Origin: Platerodrilus igneus
Lineage: Eukaryota > Arthropoda > Insecta > Coleoptera > Lycidae
Assembly (NCBI GenBank): GCA_036346225.1
Contig: JARFIW010000453.1
Span: 4,650,001 to 4,714,000, forward strand
Direction of reading: 5' to 3'
DNA length: 64,000 nt
Of the stretch, positions 11,801 through 24,093 are shown piece after piece; position 1 is the first letter of the stretch, and every line of letters starts with the position of its first letter. The translations under genes were made by a program, and so were the position numbers. A model generated the notes under the pieces. The model had not been told where the DNA came from. It was given only the letters and a program-made list of their open reading frames with translations, and made no database searches.

Positions 11801-11999
11801 CCACATTTTTAAGTGAGTACTTTTTACCTTTTTAAGGTGCAACTTGTATCATTGTGAACGAATTTGGCATGTGATACAATTTGACACATAATTATGTCGT
11901 AATATCTTTGTTGTGCAATAATGTGAACGTGGAAAGTACCAGTGTTGCCAACGTGGAAGTGACTCTGAACACGCGACGCCGGGGTTATAACAAAGTTTT

Positions 12000-12255
12000 C
12001 AAATGGTTTCGGTTGCTCGTACTGAGGTTTAGTTATCGAGTTCAATTTTCGTGCGTCTAAACAAATCCTAATACTACTTTTGTCAGCCTTGGGTACAAGA
12101 ACGATTGGATTAACGTACGTAGTCTTTGCTGGTTCAATGATCCTATCCCTAATCATATTGCTAATCTCTTTCTTTACACGGTCCCTCATATAATATAGTA
12201 TCGGATATACCTTAGTGTTAAAACTTGTTTCCTCATTTACTTCTACTCGATGCAC
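12000..12255 (-). pseudogene. Gypsy reverse transcriptase, N-terminal fragment only
   Basis: The frame starting near 12255 holds MIRDRIIEPAKTTYVNPIVL and VPKADKSSIRICLDARKLNS, the first RT motifs. It then loses homology at about PFENFVITPAS. The palm with the YxDD catalytic aspartates is absent. About 150-180 bp of unrelated sequence (about 11835-12005) separates it from the RNase H part. Confidence 0.75.
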
Positions 12256-12285
12256 ATATTCTGTAGCAAACCTAGTCTCGTCATC

Positions 12286-12935
12286 TCATAACCCTGTGTA
12301 CTTCTCTAACATATCCCCCAGTTGTTCCTTAGTTTCATTTTTAATTATTTCTATCTGATCCTGTATTATAATCTGTATAAAAATACTGCATAACTTTATC
12401 CCTCCTATATTTTCATAATTGCTAATCCTTTCTATCCCATTTCCTAACCTATCTGTAATCATATTACCATCCCTATTATCTATACTATCAGTAGGCACCA
12501 CCCAATGTTTCTTAATATTATTTATCTGTATCGTCTTTTCTCTTCCATCAATAATCACACCCATATTCTGTATTACATCAATTCCCACTATAAAATCTAC
12601 CCCCAAATTCTTTACTATCAAAAATTCTACATCCTCCAGTCTAGTTTCTCCTATTAATATTGATAATCTAACAATCCTATCTATTTCCGAAAACTTTTTA
12701 TTAATCGCTGACCATAAAAGCTTACCTTCTTTATTTTAAAAATCTTTCCTGTAAGTATCTCCATGTGTTTAATTATTATATCTTCCCTTACTAACGATAG
12801 CTGAGACTCCGTATCCACAAAACCTATATATCGATAACCCCTTAAAACTAAACAAATAAATGGCTTGTTTCTTTTATTAACGTTCTTATAATCTAACAAT
12901 GTATTAATTAAACTAAAACTACCCGTTGTACCCAA
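12286..12935 (-). pseudogene. Gypsy aspartic protease, broken
   Basis: The minus strand reads RGYRYIGFVDTESQLSLV, where DTE stands in the place of the retropepsin catalytic DTG/DSG, so the active-site Gly is lost. After a frameshift near 12680 comes LGVDFIVGIDVIQNMGVIID, the typical flap-to-C-terminal segment (GxDxxxxxG). The altered active site and the frameshift make it non-functional. Confidence 0.7.
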
Positions 12936-13352
12936 GTCTGTCTTACATTCTAATAAATTGGCGTTTTTTGTCCTTTATCCGATGTATTTTCGTGAACCTC
13001 CAAAATTTCAATCTTATTTAAATCCCCTTGATCTTGTATAGTCCTCATAGTATTTAACGTCGCTCTGTTATCCTGTCTGACCCTTTCTGTTGAGTAAATA
13101 TTGCGCGGTCTTTCTTCGTACTCACGGTTACTGCCATTACCCCTGTTCCTGTCATACCACTCGTACCGTTCATGTCCTCCCCTGGGTTGCGGTTGATACC
13201 TATGTTCTCTATTCCAACCATTTCTACCCTGGCCATTAAAATTTCGAGATGCTCCCTGGTGGTAGTCTAGATTTCTGTCCTGATGTCGCGTATACCTATT
13301 GTCGTTTCTCTCCGAATGCCTAATATCCGTGCTGTTCGTGGTTATATCTCCC

Positions 13353-13654
13353 AGGCGTCGCCGTGGATCAATGTAGTAAGCGTAAGACTACGGATCCCAA
13401 GGTCCTGGGTTCAAATCCCGACACGGCCGACTGCTTGAAAAATGACAGGTGAGCATTTTTCACAAAAATTACGCCCTCGTTCGGATGAGAGGTTAAATGG
13501 AGGTCCCGTGTGTGAGTGTTGTCACGCACGTTAAAGATCCCTACCTTGCCTGGAACGGCAAGGGTTTGGCAAAATTCTAAATTTCCAGGCAACAAAAAAC
13601 TCGCCTCCTGGCCAATGTAGTACCTTCTGGTGGAGCATTGAAATATAAATCCAC
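13353..13654 (+). mobile_element. tRNA-derived SINE inserted in gypsy gag
   Basis: A 302-bp unit is flanked by a perfect 13-bp target duplication (GGTTATATCTCCC at 13340-13352 and 13655-13667). Its 5' part has a B-box-like GGGTTCAAATCCC at about 13410. Its body (ccctcgttcggatgagagg, ... ctaccttgcctgg) is shared with the SINE copies at 26153, 32945, 40546, 41197 and 42455. It lies opposite in orientation to the gypsy element and interrupts gag, so it inserted after the gypsy element did. Confidence 0.9.
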
Positions 13655-14988
13655 GGTTATATCTCCCCCTGTCCCAATTTCGATAGTTTTGTCGGTCTCT
13701 ATTGTTTTCTAATGATCGGGCCAAATCGTAATTACGCATGATCTTTAAAAATTCCTTCAAAGTTCTTATGTTATGGCTAGCTACAGCACGAGTCACCTCT
13801 ACTTCCATATGTCGTGATAAAAGCATAACTATCTCGTCCTTGTTTAATTTTGGAATAAGGTGTTGAGCCGAATTGTACTTGTCAATGACATATTCTTCAC
13901 GTATCCCCAATGTCATATTGTATTTCCCTGTATTTAAGTGCGCACGTATGTTCGTTTGCTGCGTGTAACCCCAATACTGTTCTACAAATAGCTGTCGAAA
14001 TTCCGTGTAATTGTTGTATTGGTTTCTCACAGTACCGTTCCATTTTTCGGCGTGTCCCACTAGTGTTGCGCTAATTATCTGCATCCTTACTGGTTCTGTT
14101 TCGTTTTCATCTATGTCGTCTAATTTCCTTAAAAAGACGATTGGTTGTTCGTTGCGTCGCCCGTCGAATCTTGGTAACATTTCTTTACCTCCCCTAAATG
14201 AATACCCAGCCTCAACGACTCTGGCTCGTTCGACTTCTACGATCCGTGCATGCATCAACCTAAAATTTCCTTCACAACCCCTTCCCCCCCCCCAAATTTT
14301 TCTTCTATGCTATTGCCCATTACCACTGTTTCTCTGCGTACTAACTCGGCATCCGCCCTACAACTCTGTATTTGCCCTAACAAATTTTCCTTATAAATGC
14401 GCTCTGCCTCCTGGTGTACTTTGATAGATTCCTCTAACCCTTTATACTTGGTGATATGCTGCTGGTCCACTTGTTGTATCTCCTTTTGTACGATCCCTAT
14501 CCGGCAGCCAAATTCCCTTCAACAAGTTCTATTCTACTGCCGATTTCATTGCCAACATCTGATTTAAACGAATTGAAACTCGCCCACATATTCATTTGTA
14601 TCGTCTCCATTCGCTTTTCCATGCCGTCGATACGTTCCCTTAGCTCCGCCTCTGCCTTCTATTCCTGCAACTCGGCCTGTACCTGCAACAAAGAAGCCTG
14701 CATTTTCGCCAAGGAGCCTTGCATCTCCGTCTGTGATTCCTGATTCTCCGCCTGTAATTCTTGCATTTCCCTCTGAAAATTAATCAAAAACTTCATCATC
14801 GCATCCTGACTGTTCCCAGTTGTTTCAGGGCTTCTGGTTAACTCTTCCACTATCACGGTCTCTGGTTCTACCTGCTGCTCCTCTTCAGCTTGCCTTTCAT
14901 CCATCCTTGCTTGCTTTACATTCTCAATGCTATATACACGCCCAGACCTTGTACTCAACCTATTTTCTTCAGTCATATTCGCCTCCAT
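13655..14988 (-). pseudogene. Gypsy gag, broken into three frames
   Basis: The start is probably at 14988 (MEANMTEENRLSTRSGRVYS). The first frame (to 14659) is acidic and Gln/Glu-rich coiled coil. The second (14470-14255) continues Lys/Glu-rich helix. The third (14258 down to the SINE) has LPRFDGRRNEQPIVFLRKLD and NQYNNYTEFRQLFVEQYWGY, the Retrotrans_gag capsid core. After the core it is Arg/Asn/Asp-rich (NNRDRQNYRNWDRGRYNRG), continuing beyond the SINE at 13352-13050 with similar RGR/GYRG-like basic sequence, as a nucleic-acid-binding tail. Frame changes near 14660 and 14258 and the SINE break it. Confidence 0.7.
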
Positions 14989-15046
14989 AATCTGTAATCG
15001 GCCGCACCTAATTTTTATTCTTTTACAATCTATTAAACTTTAACTC

Positions 15047-15063
15047 GCCCACGTTGGACGCCA
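15047..15063 (-). promoter_or_regulatory. Gypsy primer binding site (tRNA-Lys type)
   Basis: On the minus strand TGGCGTCCAACGTGGGC directly follows the presumed 5' LTR. It matches, with one mismatch, the complement of the tRNA-Lys 3' end used as primer by many retroelements. Confidence 0.7.
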
Positions 15064-15068
15064 CATAT

Positions 15069-15199
15069 TGTAAATGAAAAATATAATTAAAATCAAAGAG
15101 TTAAAAGATAATTGATTGCTCAGATAAAGGTGGTGTGGGCCTTTCAAATATTTAGAAATAGCGGTAATTTTTCCTGATAGTACCGCAACCGTAATTACA
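15069..15199 (-). repeat. Candidate 5' LTR of the gypsy element
   Basis: The segment starts TGTAAATG and ends TAATTACA, giving TG..CA ends within 5-bp perfect inverted termini (TGTAA/TTACA), and it sits five bases from the primer binding site. At 131 bp it is short for an LTR, and no second copy is found near 10330, so the outer boundary is uncertain. Confidence 0.4.
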
Positions 15200-16672
15200 T
15201 GTATATTATATGTAACCACTATGCAAATATACTCTACTAACTTTTTGTATATCTGTAAAATTAAATAAAGGAAAAATTTTGTTTATTTATGCCACGGCTC
15301 TTGAAACTCACTCTAAGGAATTATTATATAAAGATATTTCTACTCTGTAAAACAACGCGGGCTCAAGTTGTTTTACAGGTCCATTAAGCACTTCCACATA
15401 AAGCGTCGTCTAGTTAATATCACCTAACCTCACGCAGTGTAGATGTGGCTTGTTATTATTTTCAAAGATTGATAAATATAATCCCAAATGGATAATTTAA
15501 ATAAACGTTTGAGATTCAAATCACAAATAAATATCTTTAAATGCTGCTTATACAAGGATTAATTTCAAATACCTGTAATTCCACCGAAAGTGCTTGAGTT
15601 GCTCAAATGGACCTCTTCACATGATAAAACAAAATTGCCTTGCGGACGCTTGCAGTTAATACCTGTAGAAAGTAAATTTTAATTTTATGTTCTTATTACA
15701 TTCACTCTGTTTTATGTTCTAGGACTAATAAAATATTAACTCAGGCACAGTATACTTAGAATCCGCTATATGAATATGAATTCTTGCAATACTCAACCAC
15801 TTATGAACATAATGTTGTCCTGTTAGACTTGAAAACCACTGTAAATTATTCGAAGCTCAGTGATGCTATTCTTCACCAACACTAAAGATGCCCCTTTGTG
15901 CGCTATAACTGGAATCACTCTTCTTAACTGCACACAGTTGTATAAAACCTTTGTTACTTATTATATGATGCACTAATAGCCTTTCACAAACATTAAATTC
16001 TTTATATTGCTCCAATATCACAATGATTAAGTAAAAAGAGGTAAATTTCAAATAGATATATTTCTTTTTCAAATTCAATAACAAGCTCCCAAGAAAAACG
16101 TCTTTTTACAAAAAAATTCAAAATCAACTAACTATTTTCTAAATACTTATCACCTAGGAGATTTTAAAAATTACCACTTGCCAACTATTTACAAAATTCA
16201 AGAACTACACTCATTGATCCATTATCATTATGTATACTTCCTATTTTGAAACAGCTAGATACTTGTGTCACTTATACTATTTATTATTGGTTGACATTCC
16301 ACAAATCTTAAAATTACTTAATGCTAACTAAACATGCTAAAATAAATTTTCTTACAGGTATTATGGTACATCAATTAATTAATGAAATAGAGTATCCATC
16401 AAACAGTTAACATGAAATTTACAAACAATTAATCGAAGCTCATTCAGTTGGAATTACATTCGATAAACGTTTTATTGAAGAACAGTTACTCAAAACGCTT
16501 CTTTTAAATCTCAAACGCTTCACCACCAGTAAATAGCATTTTAGCCTAGATTAACAAGTAATAACTTATCAATCCTCATTTTATTGTAATCAGTTTTAAA
16601 TTTAGAAAACATTAATAGGAGTGGTAAATTAGTGTGTTTACCCTAAGACATCTTTTAAATCATTTTATAACA

Positions 16673-16675
<3 letters not shown>
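15200..16675. other. Intergenic, no recognised gene
   Basis: AT-rich sequence without a recognised protein, RNA gene or repeat. The only longer frame (15866-16084, minus) shows no family features. Confidence 0.4.

Positions 16676-16746
<71 letters not shown>
16676..16746. repeat. (TA)n microsatellite
   Basis: About 70 bp of uninterrupted TA dinucleotides. Confidence 0.97.
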
Positions 16747-16750
<4 letters not shown>

Positions 16751-16799
16751 AGTTAAATATATGGGATTTTTAGAAATTAAACACATCGTGGCATTACAA

Positions 16800-17650
16800 A
16801 TTACAAACAAAAAAATATACACAACATCGTTATGGTTAAATTCAATTACTAGCTTAAAACCAAAACAAATACAACATAGAAATATAACTGTCTATATTCA
16901 AACCTGCTTATTAATTTGATTAAATATATCTAAGAAAATGACATTGGAACCTTTATATATTCTCGTAAGATCACAGTAAGAGTACATTTATACTAGTGAT
17001 TCGGCAATAAAGGCAATGCAATGAAAATTCAAACTCTGTATTAAATACTAAACAAGCATTATTTCAAATAAATAAATATTAGTTTTTGGCCGTTTAAACA
17101 AACAACACTCATTTATACATAAACAATTTCAAGAAAATGGTAAATCGACATGAAAAGTATATATTATATCTGATAAGTAAAACAAATGGCAAAATTCAGA
17201 GACAAAAGCAACAGGTAATCACAAAAATATTTCCTTCAATGGTTAACTAGCTAACGGTTCTACAAGAGGTACCAATGTCACATTGAAAATAAAGCTGGGA
17301 TTACAAAATGTAGTCAGATTACCTTAAATAACCACCACATTATAAACTTAAAAACATTACCTTTAATAAAAAACTGCCAAGTGAAGTCTTTCAACCTTGC
17401 CATTTTGAAATCTCAAAAAAGTCGTTTAAACCTGTCGACTAGACTCGATCGATCGTCTCTACACATGCTCGAATAATGTAAATTCTGACATAACGGAATG
17501 CGTTCAGACACTTGCAAGTGGTTACTGAACTATTCTAACAAATACCTCCAAATATCGAAATGTACACTATAATATTTGTAATAATTAGCAACCAATGAGA
17601 AAACGACTTAGAAGCACTACGGATCGCATCAAAATATATCGCAAATCTAC
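16800..17650 (+). repeat. Dispersed noncoding repeat, left copy
   Basis: Colinear similarity to 28786-29640 over roughly 850 bp. Shared words include aaataaatattagttttyggc, caacaggtaa, acattaccttta, cctacacatgc, and taacaaataccyycaaatat. Both copies end at gcactacggatc. There are many substitutions and small indels (roughly 80% identity by eye). No coding potential. It is either an old duplication or a transposon family without recognised ends. Confidence 0.75.
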
Positions 17651-18252
17651 TTAACTAAAAGCTGAATGTAACACAGACATACTGTAGGCACCTTCCGTCA
17701 GTTCATGAATTAAATTATGATAGTTTATTTAGTTACTAATCTTTACTCTGGTATTGTTTCAGAAGTTTTTGTTTTATTTTAGTACCTGACAGTGATGGTT
17801 TTATTTCCATAATATGCTACTATTGCCTTCATCCACCACAACATGGTTACCTCCAACACAAGGGTTGTCGATTTGGAAACCAATGTGCTCCTAAAATTGA
17901 AACGGACACACTTGGCAGGGAATTATCCAAACATACTTAGACTACTCAGCCTTGTTCGATAACCTCTAGTCAAGTTAATTGAACCACCAAAGGGCATGTT
18001 GATGGTTTGGATATTATGTATGAAATGCTCTATGAAAAATGAATCTACCCTTTCTAAATATTAGAAGCGTTCTCGGCAAACTCGGTCGGATGAATTAAGC
18101 GTATATAAATAAACATACCTCGTGTCGTTTTATCCTATCAAACCTATATATCTACTTAAATTCACGTATCGTGGACCCAGAACCCGGAGAAAGGACTTTT
18201 CAATTATTTGAATCAGCACAAAACTGTATATGACCTTTCTTTGTGCTCAGAC
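17651..18252. other. Intergenic, no recognised gene
   Basis: Nothing recognised between the dispersed repeat and the tandem array. Confidence 0.4.
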
Positions 18253-20539
18253 GTTGAGATAATCTAACGTCAGCTTAATTCCTTAAAAATCAAAACAACT
18301 TAATCACTACTATACTAATTACAATAATGACACCATTTCTAACCTTTACAAAACTGACATATGAATTTGACAATCTTTGAATATGGATTATATATGATAC
18401 AAAATAATTTTACTTTAGATCAAAATTGTAGTAATTTAAACAATTATATTTCATAAGAGGAATAACTTAATCCTATTGGTAGACTTTACTATTACAGAAA
18501 CTATTAAAATGAAATATGATTATACGTATTTCTAAATATTTCAAAATAACACAATCCGTTTTCTGATGACGGGAATGTATTACAAAAACGTTAATATTAA
18601 TAAAATATGTATACAAGGTATTCAAATTGCAAAGCAAGAACGAAATTAAAGACAAAACCGTAAACTTCTTCCATTGTCTGCTTCTTTCAGTTCATAAGTG
18701 ACACAGATGCGGTAGGCACGCAAATGTAATTTTTAGTAGCCCCAGAAGGAGTAAATAGTGAAAAGATATCTGGTCAAGGTAACTTTACGGGAGACTTTCT
18801 GGATGAGTGAGTCTTTCACATCCTTCAGAACTTCCATATTTATAAGTGATGCTCGACCTGTGTTTCTTCGATTATGCACTCTTTAAGCTTTACATAATTT
18901 ATTAATCAAATGCGATACTGTCGACTTATTACGAACAGTAGAAATAGGAAATTTTAACTGAAATTTTTCTTTTACTCGTTTACAAAGTCTCAATGATAAA
19001 CACATTTGTCCGTGGAAAACGACATAGTTAATACAACAGAGAAGAATGGATACTAGAACATCACTTCTACGAGCTGTTAGCTTTGTTGCATTCCATTTCG
19101 AGCTTGTAAATTTTACTTCCTCTTTGATTTAAAAACCGTTTCAAGTTCTACTTACTTCAATGTACGAGTTCTTTACACTTTCATTATTTCAAGTTTGGAA
19201 TAGCTCATTTAGGCAACCAACTTTGCTGGTCCTTTTATTAAACTTAGGAGTCCGCATTTGATATATTATACTTTCTGGTTTTTTATTTAGGCTTGCATTG
19301 GATAGTCAAGATATCAAATTTATACCAACTTAAATAGGGTGGAGGTACACCTAATCGAAGTCGAGTAGTTCAAATGAAACGAGTAGCTCAGAGTAAGAAG
19401 TAGATGGAGATGGTGACTAAGAAAAATGAAAAACTTTAGGAGGATAATCTAGCTGTGGATCGTCCCTGCGGGACGATGAGACGGGAGTTGGCAAGGATAA
19501 ACAGATTAAATCGGCGCCACCTCGACTGGAAAAAAATAAAGATAGAAACCAACGAATAACGGTTGGTAAAGACATCATCAAACAAATAAAAAACAAAAAG
19601 CACTAATAACTCGAGAACTAATACACATATATGAAAAGTAGTTGACAACTGCAAAAACTCATGGATACTTAACATGAACAGGCAAATAGCTTTTATGTTA
19701 GTAACATAAAAATTAACCTAAACACTTGAACACAAATTACTGGGATCTGCACCTGTAATAAAAAGATATAATTTACATAAATAAAAGGCTAATATAAATT
19801 AAAACATTAAATATTTTTATATTTTGTAAAGTTCATTTCAAAGTTTAGACTTAGAGATATCTAGAAACAACCTCTGTATTACGTGAACACTTTGTATAGT
19901 TTCATACTTTGTTTAAATGATTCAAGTATAACCTTGTGAGGCAATAAAAGAAATTAGTTGTCAGAAAAACTTCGTATATATTCAAAAATAGAATTTACTT
20001 CTTGCGTTTGTTCTAAATAATAATTATAATTACAAATATTTAAAGTTAAAAGTTTCGTGCGAAATAGTTTTGCACAGAAAAATTAATAGCTCAAGAATAT
20101 GCCTGTAGCATTGAGCCTAACTAAAAGAGTACTAAAGTATTTAAAATTTTTTGACAGAACAAGTGAAATTGGGATGTTTTTAATTCACATCTGCAGTAGT
20201 AATTTAATATGTTAGTAAAATTAAATATTTATTTGTTCAAATTAATAATTTAACCAAAAAGAAAATTGAAAACCTTTGAAAAACTAGATAATGATGAATT
20301 ACTTACAGAAATTTAACTTTAACACCAACAGTAGTGTAGGCTAACAGGTAAATTGCTCTTAAACAAGCTTAAATAATATAATTCAAATGCACATATTTAA
20401 AGAATTTTTATAAGACTTAAGTGTTACAAGATGCATGCAGATAATTAATATACTCCAAATCTAAAAAATTTTTTTGAAAATTTGTAAAGTTGTACAGTAT
20501 GAAAATTTTACTAAATTTATTTTAATTAATTAAGAATGA
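18253..20539 (+). repeat. 2.29-kb tandem array, unit 1
   Basis: Begins GTTGAGATAATCTAACGTC; the next unit begins with the same sequence 2287 bp later. It differs from unit 2 by only a handful of bases (for example acttTACGGG/acttTGCGGG, cgagttctt/cgaattctt, and A-run lengths). It contains a decayed minus-strand transposase fragment (18646-19060) and a region with two small, mutually inverted ACGGTTGGTAAAG-type words, otherwise noncoding. Confidence 0.95.
18646..19060 (-). pseudogene. Decayed HTH (DUF4817/IS630-mariner-like) transposase fragment, array unit 1
   Basis: The minus strand reads KRVKEKFQLKFPISTVRNKS, then after a stop HNRRNTGRASLINMEVLKDV and KDSLIQKVSRKV, a stop at GY*, then KLHLRAYRICVTYELKEADN. 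The order (KF..FP....TV..LI..F, GRP..L....V..V...L..SPRKS, LKLHPYR..VVHEL...D) is that of the N-terminal helix-turn-helix part of insect IS630/mariner-related transposases with a DUF4817-type domain. There are at least two in-frame stops and no DDE catalytic part. Confidence 0.7.
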
Positions 20540-22824
20540 GTTGAGATAATCTAACGTCAGCTTAATTCCTTAAAAATCAAAACAACTTAATCACTACTAT
20601 ACTAATTACAATAATGACACCATTTCTAACCTTTACAAAACTGACATATGAATTTGACAATCTTTGAATATGGATTATATATGATACAAAATAATTTTAC
20701 TTTAGATCAAAATTGTAGTAATTTAAACAATTATATTTCATAAGAGGAATAACTTAATCCTATTGGTAGACTTTACTATTACAGAAACTATTAAAATGAA
20801 ATATGATTATACGTATTTCTAAATATTTCAAAATAACACAATCCGTTTTCTGATGACGGGAATGTATTACAAAAACGTTAATATTAATAAAATATGTATA
20901 CAAGGTATTCAAATTGCAAAGCAAGAACGAAATTAAAGACAAAACCGTAAACTTCTTCCATTGTCTGCTTCTTTCAGTTCATAAGTGACACAGATGCGGT
21001 AGGCACGCAAATGTAATTTTTAGTAGCCCCAGAAGGAGTAAATAGTGAAAAGATATCTGGTCAAGGTAACTTTGCGGGAGACTTTCTGGATGAGTGAGTC
21101 TTTCACATCCTTCAGAACTTCCATATTTATAAGTGATGCTCGACCTGTGTTTCTTCGATTATGCACTCTTTAAGCTTTACATAATTTATTAATCAAATGC
21201 GATACTGTCGACTTATTACGAACAGTAGAAATAGGAAATTTTAACTGAAATTTTTCTTTTACTCGTTTACAAAGTCTCAATGATAAACACATTTGTCCGT
21301 GGAAAACGACATAGTTAATACAACAGAGAAGAATGGATACTAGAACATCACTTCTACGAGCTGTTAGCTTTGTTGCGTTTCATTTCGAGCTTGTAAATTT
21401 TACTTCCTCTTTGATTTAAAAACCGTTTCAAGTTCTACTTACTTCAATGTACGAATTCTTTACACTTTCATTATTTCAAGTTTGGAATAGCTCATTTAGG
21501 CAACCAACTTTGCTGGTCCTTTTATTAAACTTAGGAGTCCGCATTTGATATATTATACTTTCTGGTTTTTTATTTAGGCTTGCATTGGATAGTCAAGATA
21601 TCAAATTTATACCAACTTAAATAGGGTGGAGGTACACCTAATCGAAGTCGAGTAGTTCAAATGAAACGAGTAGCTCAGAGTAAGAAGTAGATGGAGATGG
21701 TGACTAAGAAAATGAAAACTTTAGGAGGATAATCTAGCTGTGGATCGTCCCTGCGGGACGATGAGACGGGAGTTGGCAAGGATAAACAGATTAAATCGGC
21801 GCCACCTCGACTGGAAAAAAATAAAGATAGAAACCAACGAATAACGGTTGGTAAAGACATCATCAAACAAATAAAAAACAAAAAGCACTAATAACTCGAG
21901 AACTAATACACATATATGAAAAGTAGTTGACAACTGCAAAAACTCATGGATACTTAACATGAACAGGCAAATAGCTTTTATGTTAGTAACATAAAAATTA
22001 ACCTAAACACTTGAACACAAATTACTGGGATCTGCACCTGTAATAAAAAGATATAATTTACATAAATAAAAGGCTAATATAAATTAAAACATTAAATATT
22101 TTTATATTTTGTAAAGTTCATTTCAAAGTTTAGACTTAGAGATATCTAGAAACAACCTCTGTATTACGTGAACACTTTGTATAGTTTCATACTTTGTTTA
22201 AATGATTCAAGTATAACCTTGTGAGGCAATAAAAGAAATTAGTTGTCAGAAAAACTTCGTATATATTCAAAAATAGAATTTACTTCTTGCGTTTGTTCTA
22301 AATAATAATTATAATTACAAATATTTAAAGTTAAAAGTTTCGTGCGAAATAGTTTTGCACAGAAACAATTAATAGCTCAAGAATATGCCTGTAGCATTGA
22401 GCCTAACTAAAAGAGTACTAAAGTATTTAAAATTTTTTGACAGAACAAGTGAAATTGGGATGTTTTTAATTCACATCTGCAGTAGTAATTTAATATGTTA
22501 GTAAAATTAAATATTTATTTGTTCAAATTAATAATTTAACCAAAAAGAAAATTGAAAACCTTTGAAAAACTAGATAATGATGAATTACTTACAGAAATTT
22601 AACTTTAACACCAACAGTAGTGTAGGCTAACAGGTAAATTGCTCTTAAACAAGCTTAAATAATATAATTCAAATGCACATATTTAAAGAATTTTTATAAG
22701 ACTTAAGTGTTACAAGATGCATGCAGATAATTAATATACTCCAAATCTAAAAAATTTTTTTGAAAATTTGTAAAGTTGTACAGTATGAAAATTTTACTAA
22801 ATTTATTTTAATTAATTAAAATGA
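20540..22824 (+). repeat. 2.29-kb tandem array, unit 2
   Basis: Unit length 2285 bp, nearly identical to unit 1 throughout. It shares with unit 3 the variants ttgcgtttcattt and actttgcggg that differ from unit 1. Confidence 0.95.
20933..21347 (-). pseudogene. Decayed HTH transposase fragment, array unit 2
   Basis: Same fragment as at 18646-19060, carried along by the duplication, with the same stops. Confidence 0.7.
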
Positions 22825-23217
22825 GTTGAGATAATCTAACGTCAGCTTAATTCCTTAAAAATCAAAACAACTTAATCACTACTATACTAATTACAATAAT
22901 GACACCATTTCTAACCTTTACAAAACTGACATATGAATTTGACAATCTTTGAATATGGATTATATATGATACAAAATAATTTTACTTTAGATCAAAATTG
23001 TAGTAATTTAAACAATTATATTTCATAAGAGGAATAACTTAATCCTATTGGTAGACTTTACTATTACAGAAACTATTAAAATGAAATATGATTATACGTA
23101 TTTCTAAATATTTCAAAATAACACAATCCGTTTTCTGATGACGGGAATGTATTACAAAAACGTTAATATTAATAAAATATGTATACAAGGTATTCAAATT
23201 GCAAAGCAAGAACGAAA

Positions 23218-23632
23218 TTAAAGACAAAACCGTAAACTTCTTCCATTGTCTGCTTCTTTCAGTTCATAAGTGACACAGATGCGGTAGGCACGCAAATGTA
23301 ATTTTTAGTAGCCCCAGAAGGAGTAAATAGTGAAAAGATATCTGGTCAAGGTAACTTTGCGGGAGACTTTCTGGATGAGTGAGTCTTTCACATCCTTCAG
23401 AACTTCCATATTTATAAGTGATGCTCGACCTGTGTTTCTTCGATTATGCACTCTTTAAGCTTTACATAATTTATTAATCAAATGCGATACTGTCGACTTA
23501 TTACGAACAGTAGAAATAGGAAATTTTAACTGAAATTTTTCTTTTACTCGTTTACAAAGTCTCAATGATAAACACATTTGTCCGTGGAAAACGACATAGT
23601 TAATACAACAGAGAAGAATGGATACTAGAACA
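23218..23632 (-). pseudogene. Decayed HTH transposase fragment, array unit 3
   Basis: Same fragment as in units 1 and 2. It lies in the left, unchanged part of the unit. Confidence 0.7.
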
Positions 23633-23704
23633 TCACTTCTACGAGCTGTTAGCTTTGTTGCGTTTCATTTCGAGCTTGTAAATTTTACTTCCTCTTTGAT
23701 TTAA

Positions 23705-24093
23705 TAAACGTCACCATGACATAACTCACAATTAGGTAGTGGTCTGGCATGTTGGCAACGATTCATTGCTTAAGCCTTACGATAACATATAATTTACACT
23801 TTTCATTTTTGAAGCGGATAACCAGGTTATATTTCATTTCCTTATAAATGGTAATCATGTAAACATGTTAGAGATCTTTAACAACCATCAGGTTGCTAAT
23901 ATCTATGTAGAGCCAGCTAGATAGGAAAAAGATAGAAGGATATGGGAAGACCTAGACCAAACTATATTAGTCAAATTATTAGAAATTTTGGTTGTGAAGG
24001 GTATGTAGAGCTTTTTAGATTAGCACAGAATAGAAAAGAAGTTAGAGCTGCGTCAAACCGACCTTAAGTAAGGTCGAAACAAAATGATGATGA
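23705..24093 (+). mobile_element. RTE-like non-LTR 3' tail, with target duplication
   Basis: A 389-bp insertion is flanked by a 10-bp direct repeat TTTGATTTAA (23695-23704 and 24094-24103), which is single in units 1 and 2. It contains the last codons of an RTE-like protein (GYGRPRPNYISQIIRNFG, then AQNRKEVRAASNRP and a stop) and ends in a short ATG/ATGA repeat. It is a heavily 5'-truncated copy from a different subfamily than 5490-7070, since its tail starts right after the stop codon. Confidence 0.9.

Larger units (their letters stand above)
10330..15199 (-). mobile_element. Ty3/gypsy (Metaviridae-type) LTR retrotransposon, defective
   Basis: On the minus strand, from right to left: candidate 5' LTR (15069-15199), primer binding site (15047-15063), gag (about 14988 to 13655), a SINE insertion (13353-13654), more gag, protease (about 12935-12286), a remnant of RT (12255 to about 12000), RNase H end (about 11800-11590), integrase zinc finger and core (11557 to about 10830), and the integrase C-terminal part (to about 10360). 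The order gag-PR-RT-RH-IN is that of Ty3/gypsy. The RT palm is missing, reading frames are broken in several places, and no 3' LTR is found at the left end, so the copy is dead and truncated. Confidence 0.85.

Noticed and set aside
19436..19675. 79-aa minus-strand frame recurring in the array units as a conserved gene
   Set aside because: It recurs only because the unit is duplicated; in the diverged third unit the frame is shifted and altered, so there is no sign of selection on it.
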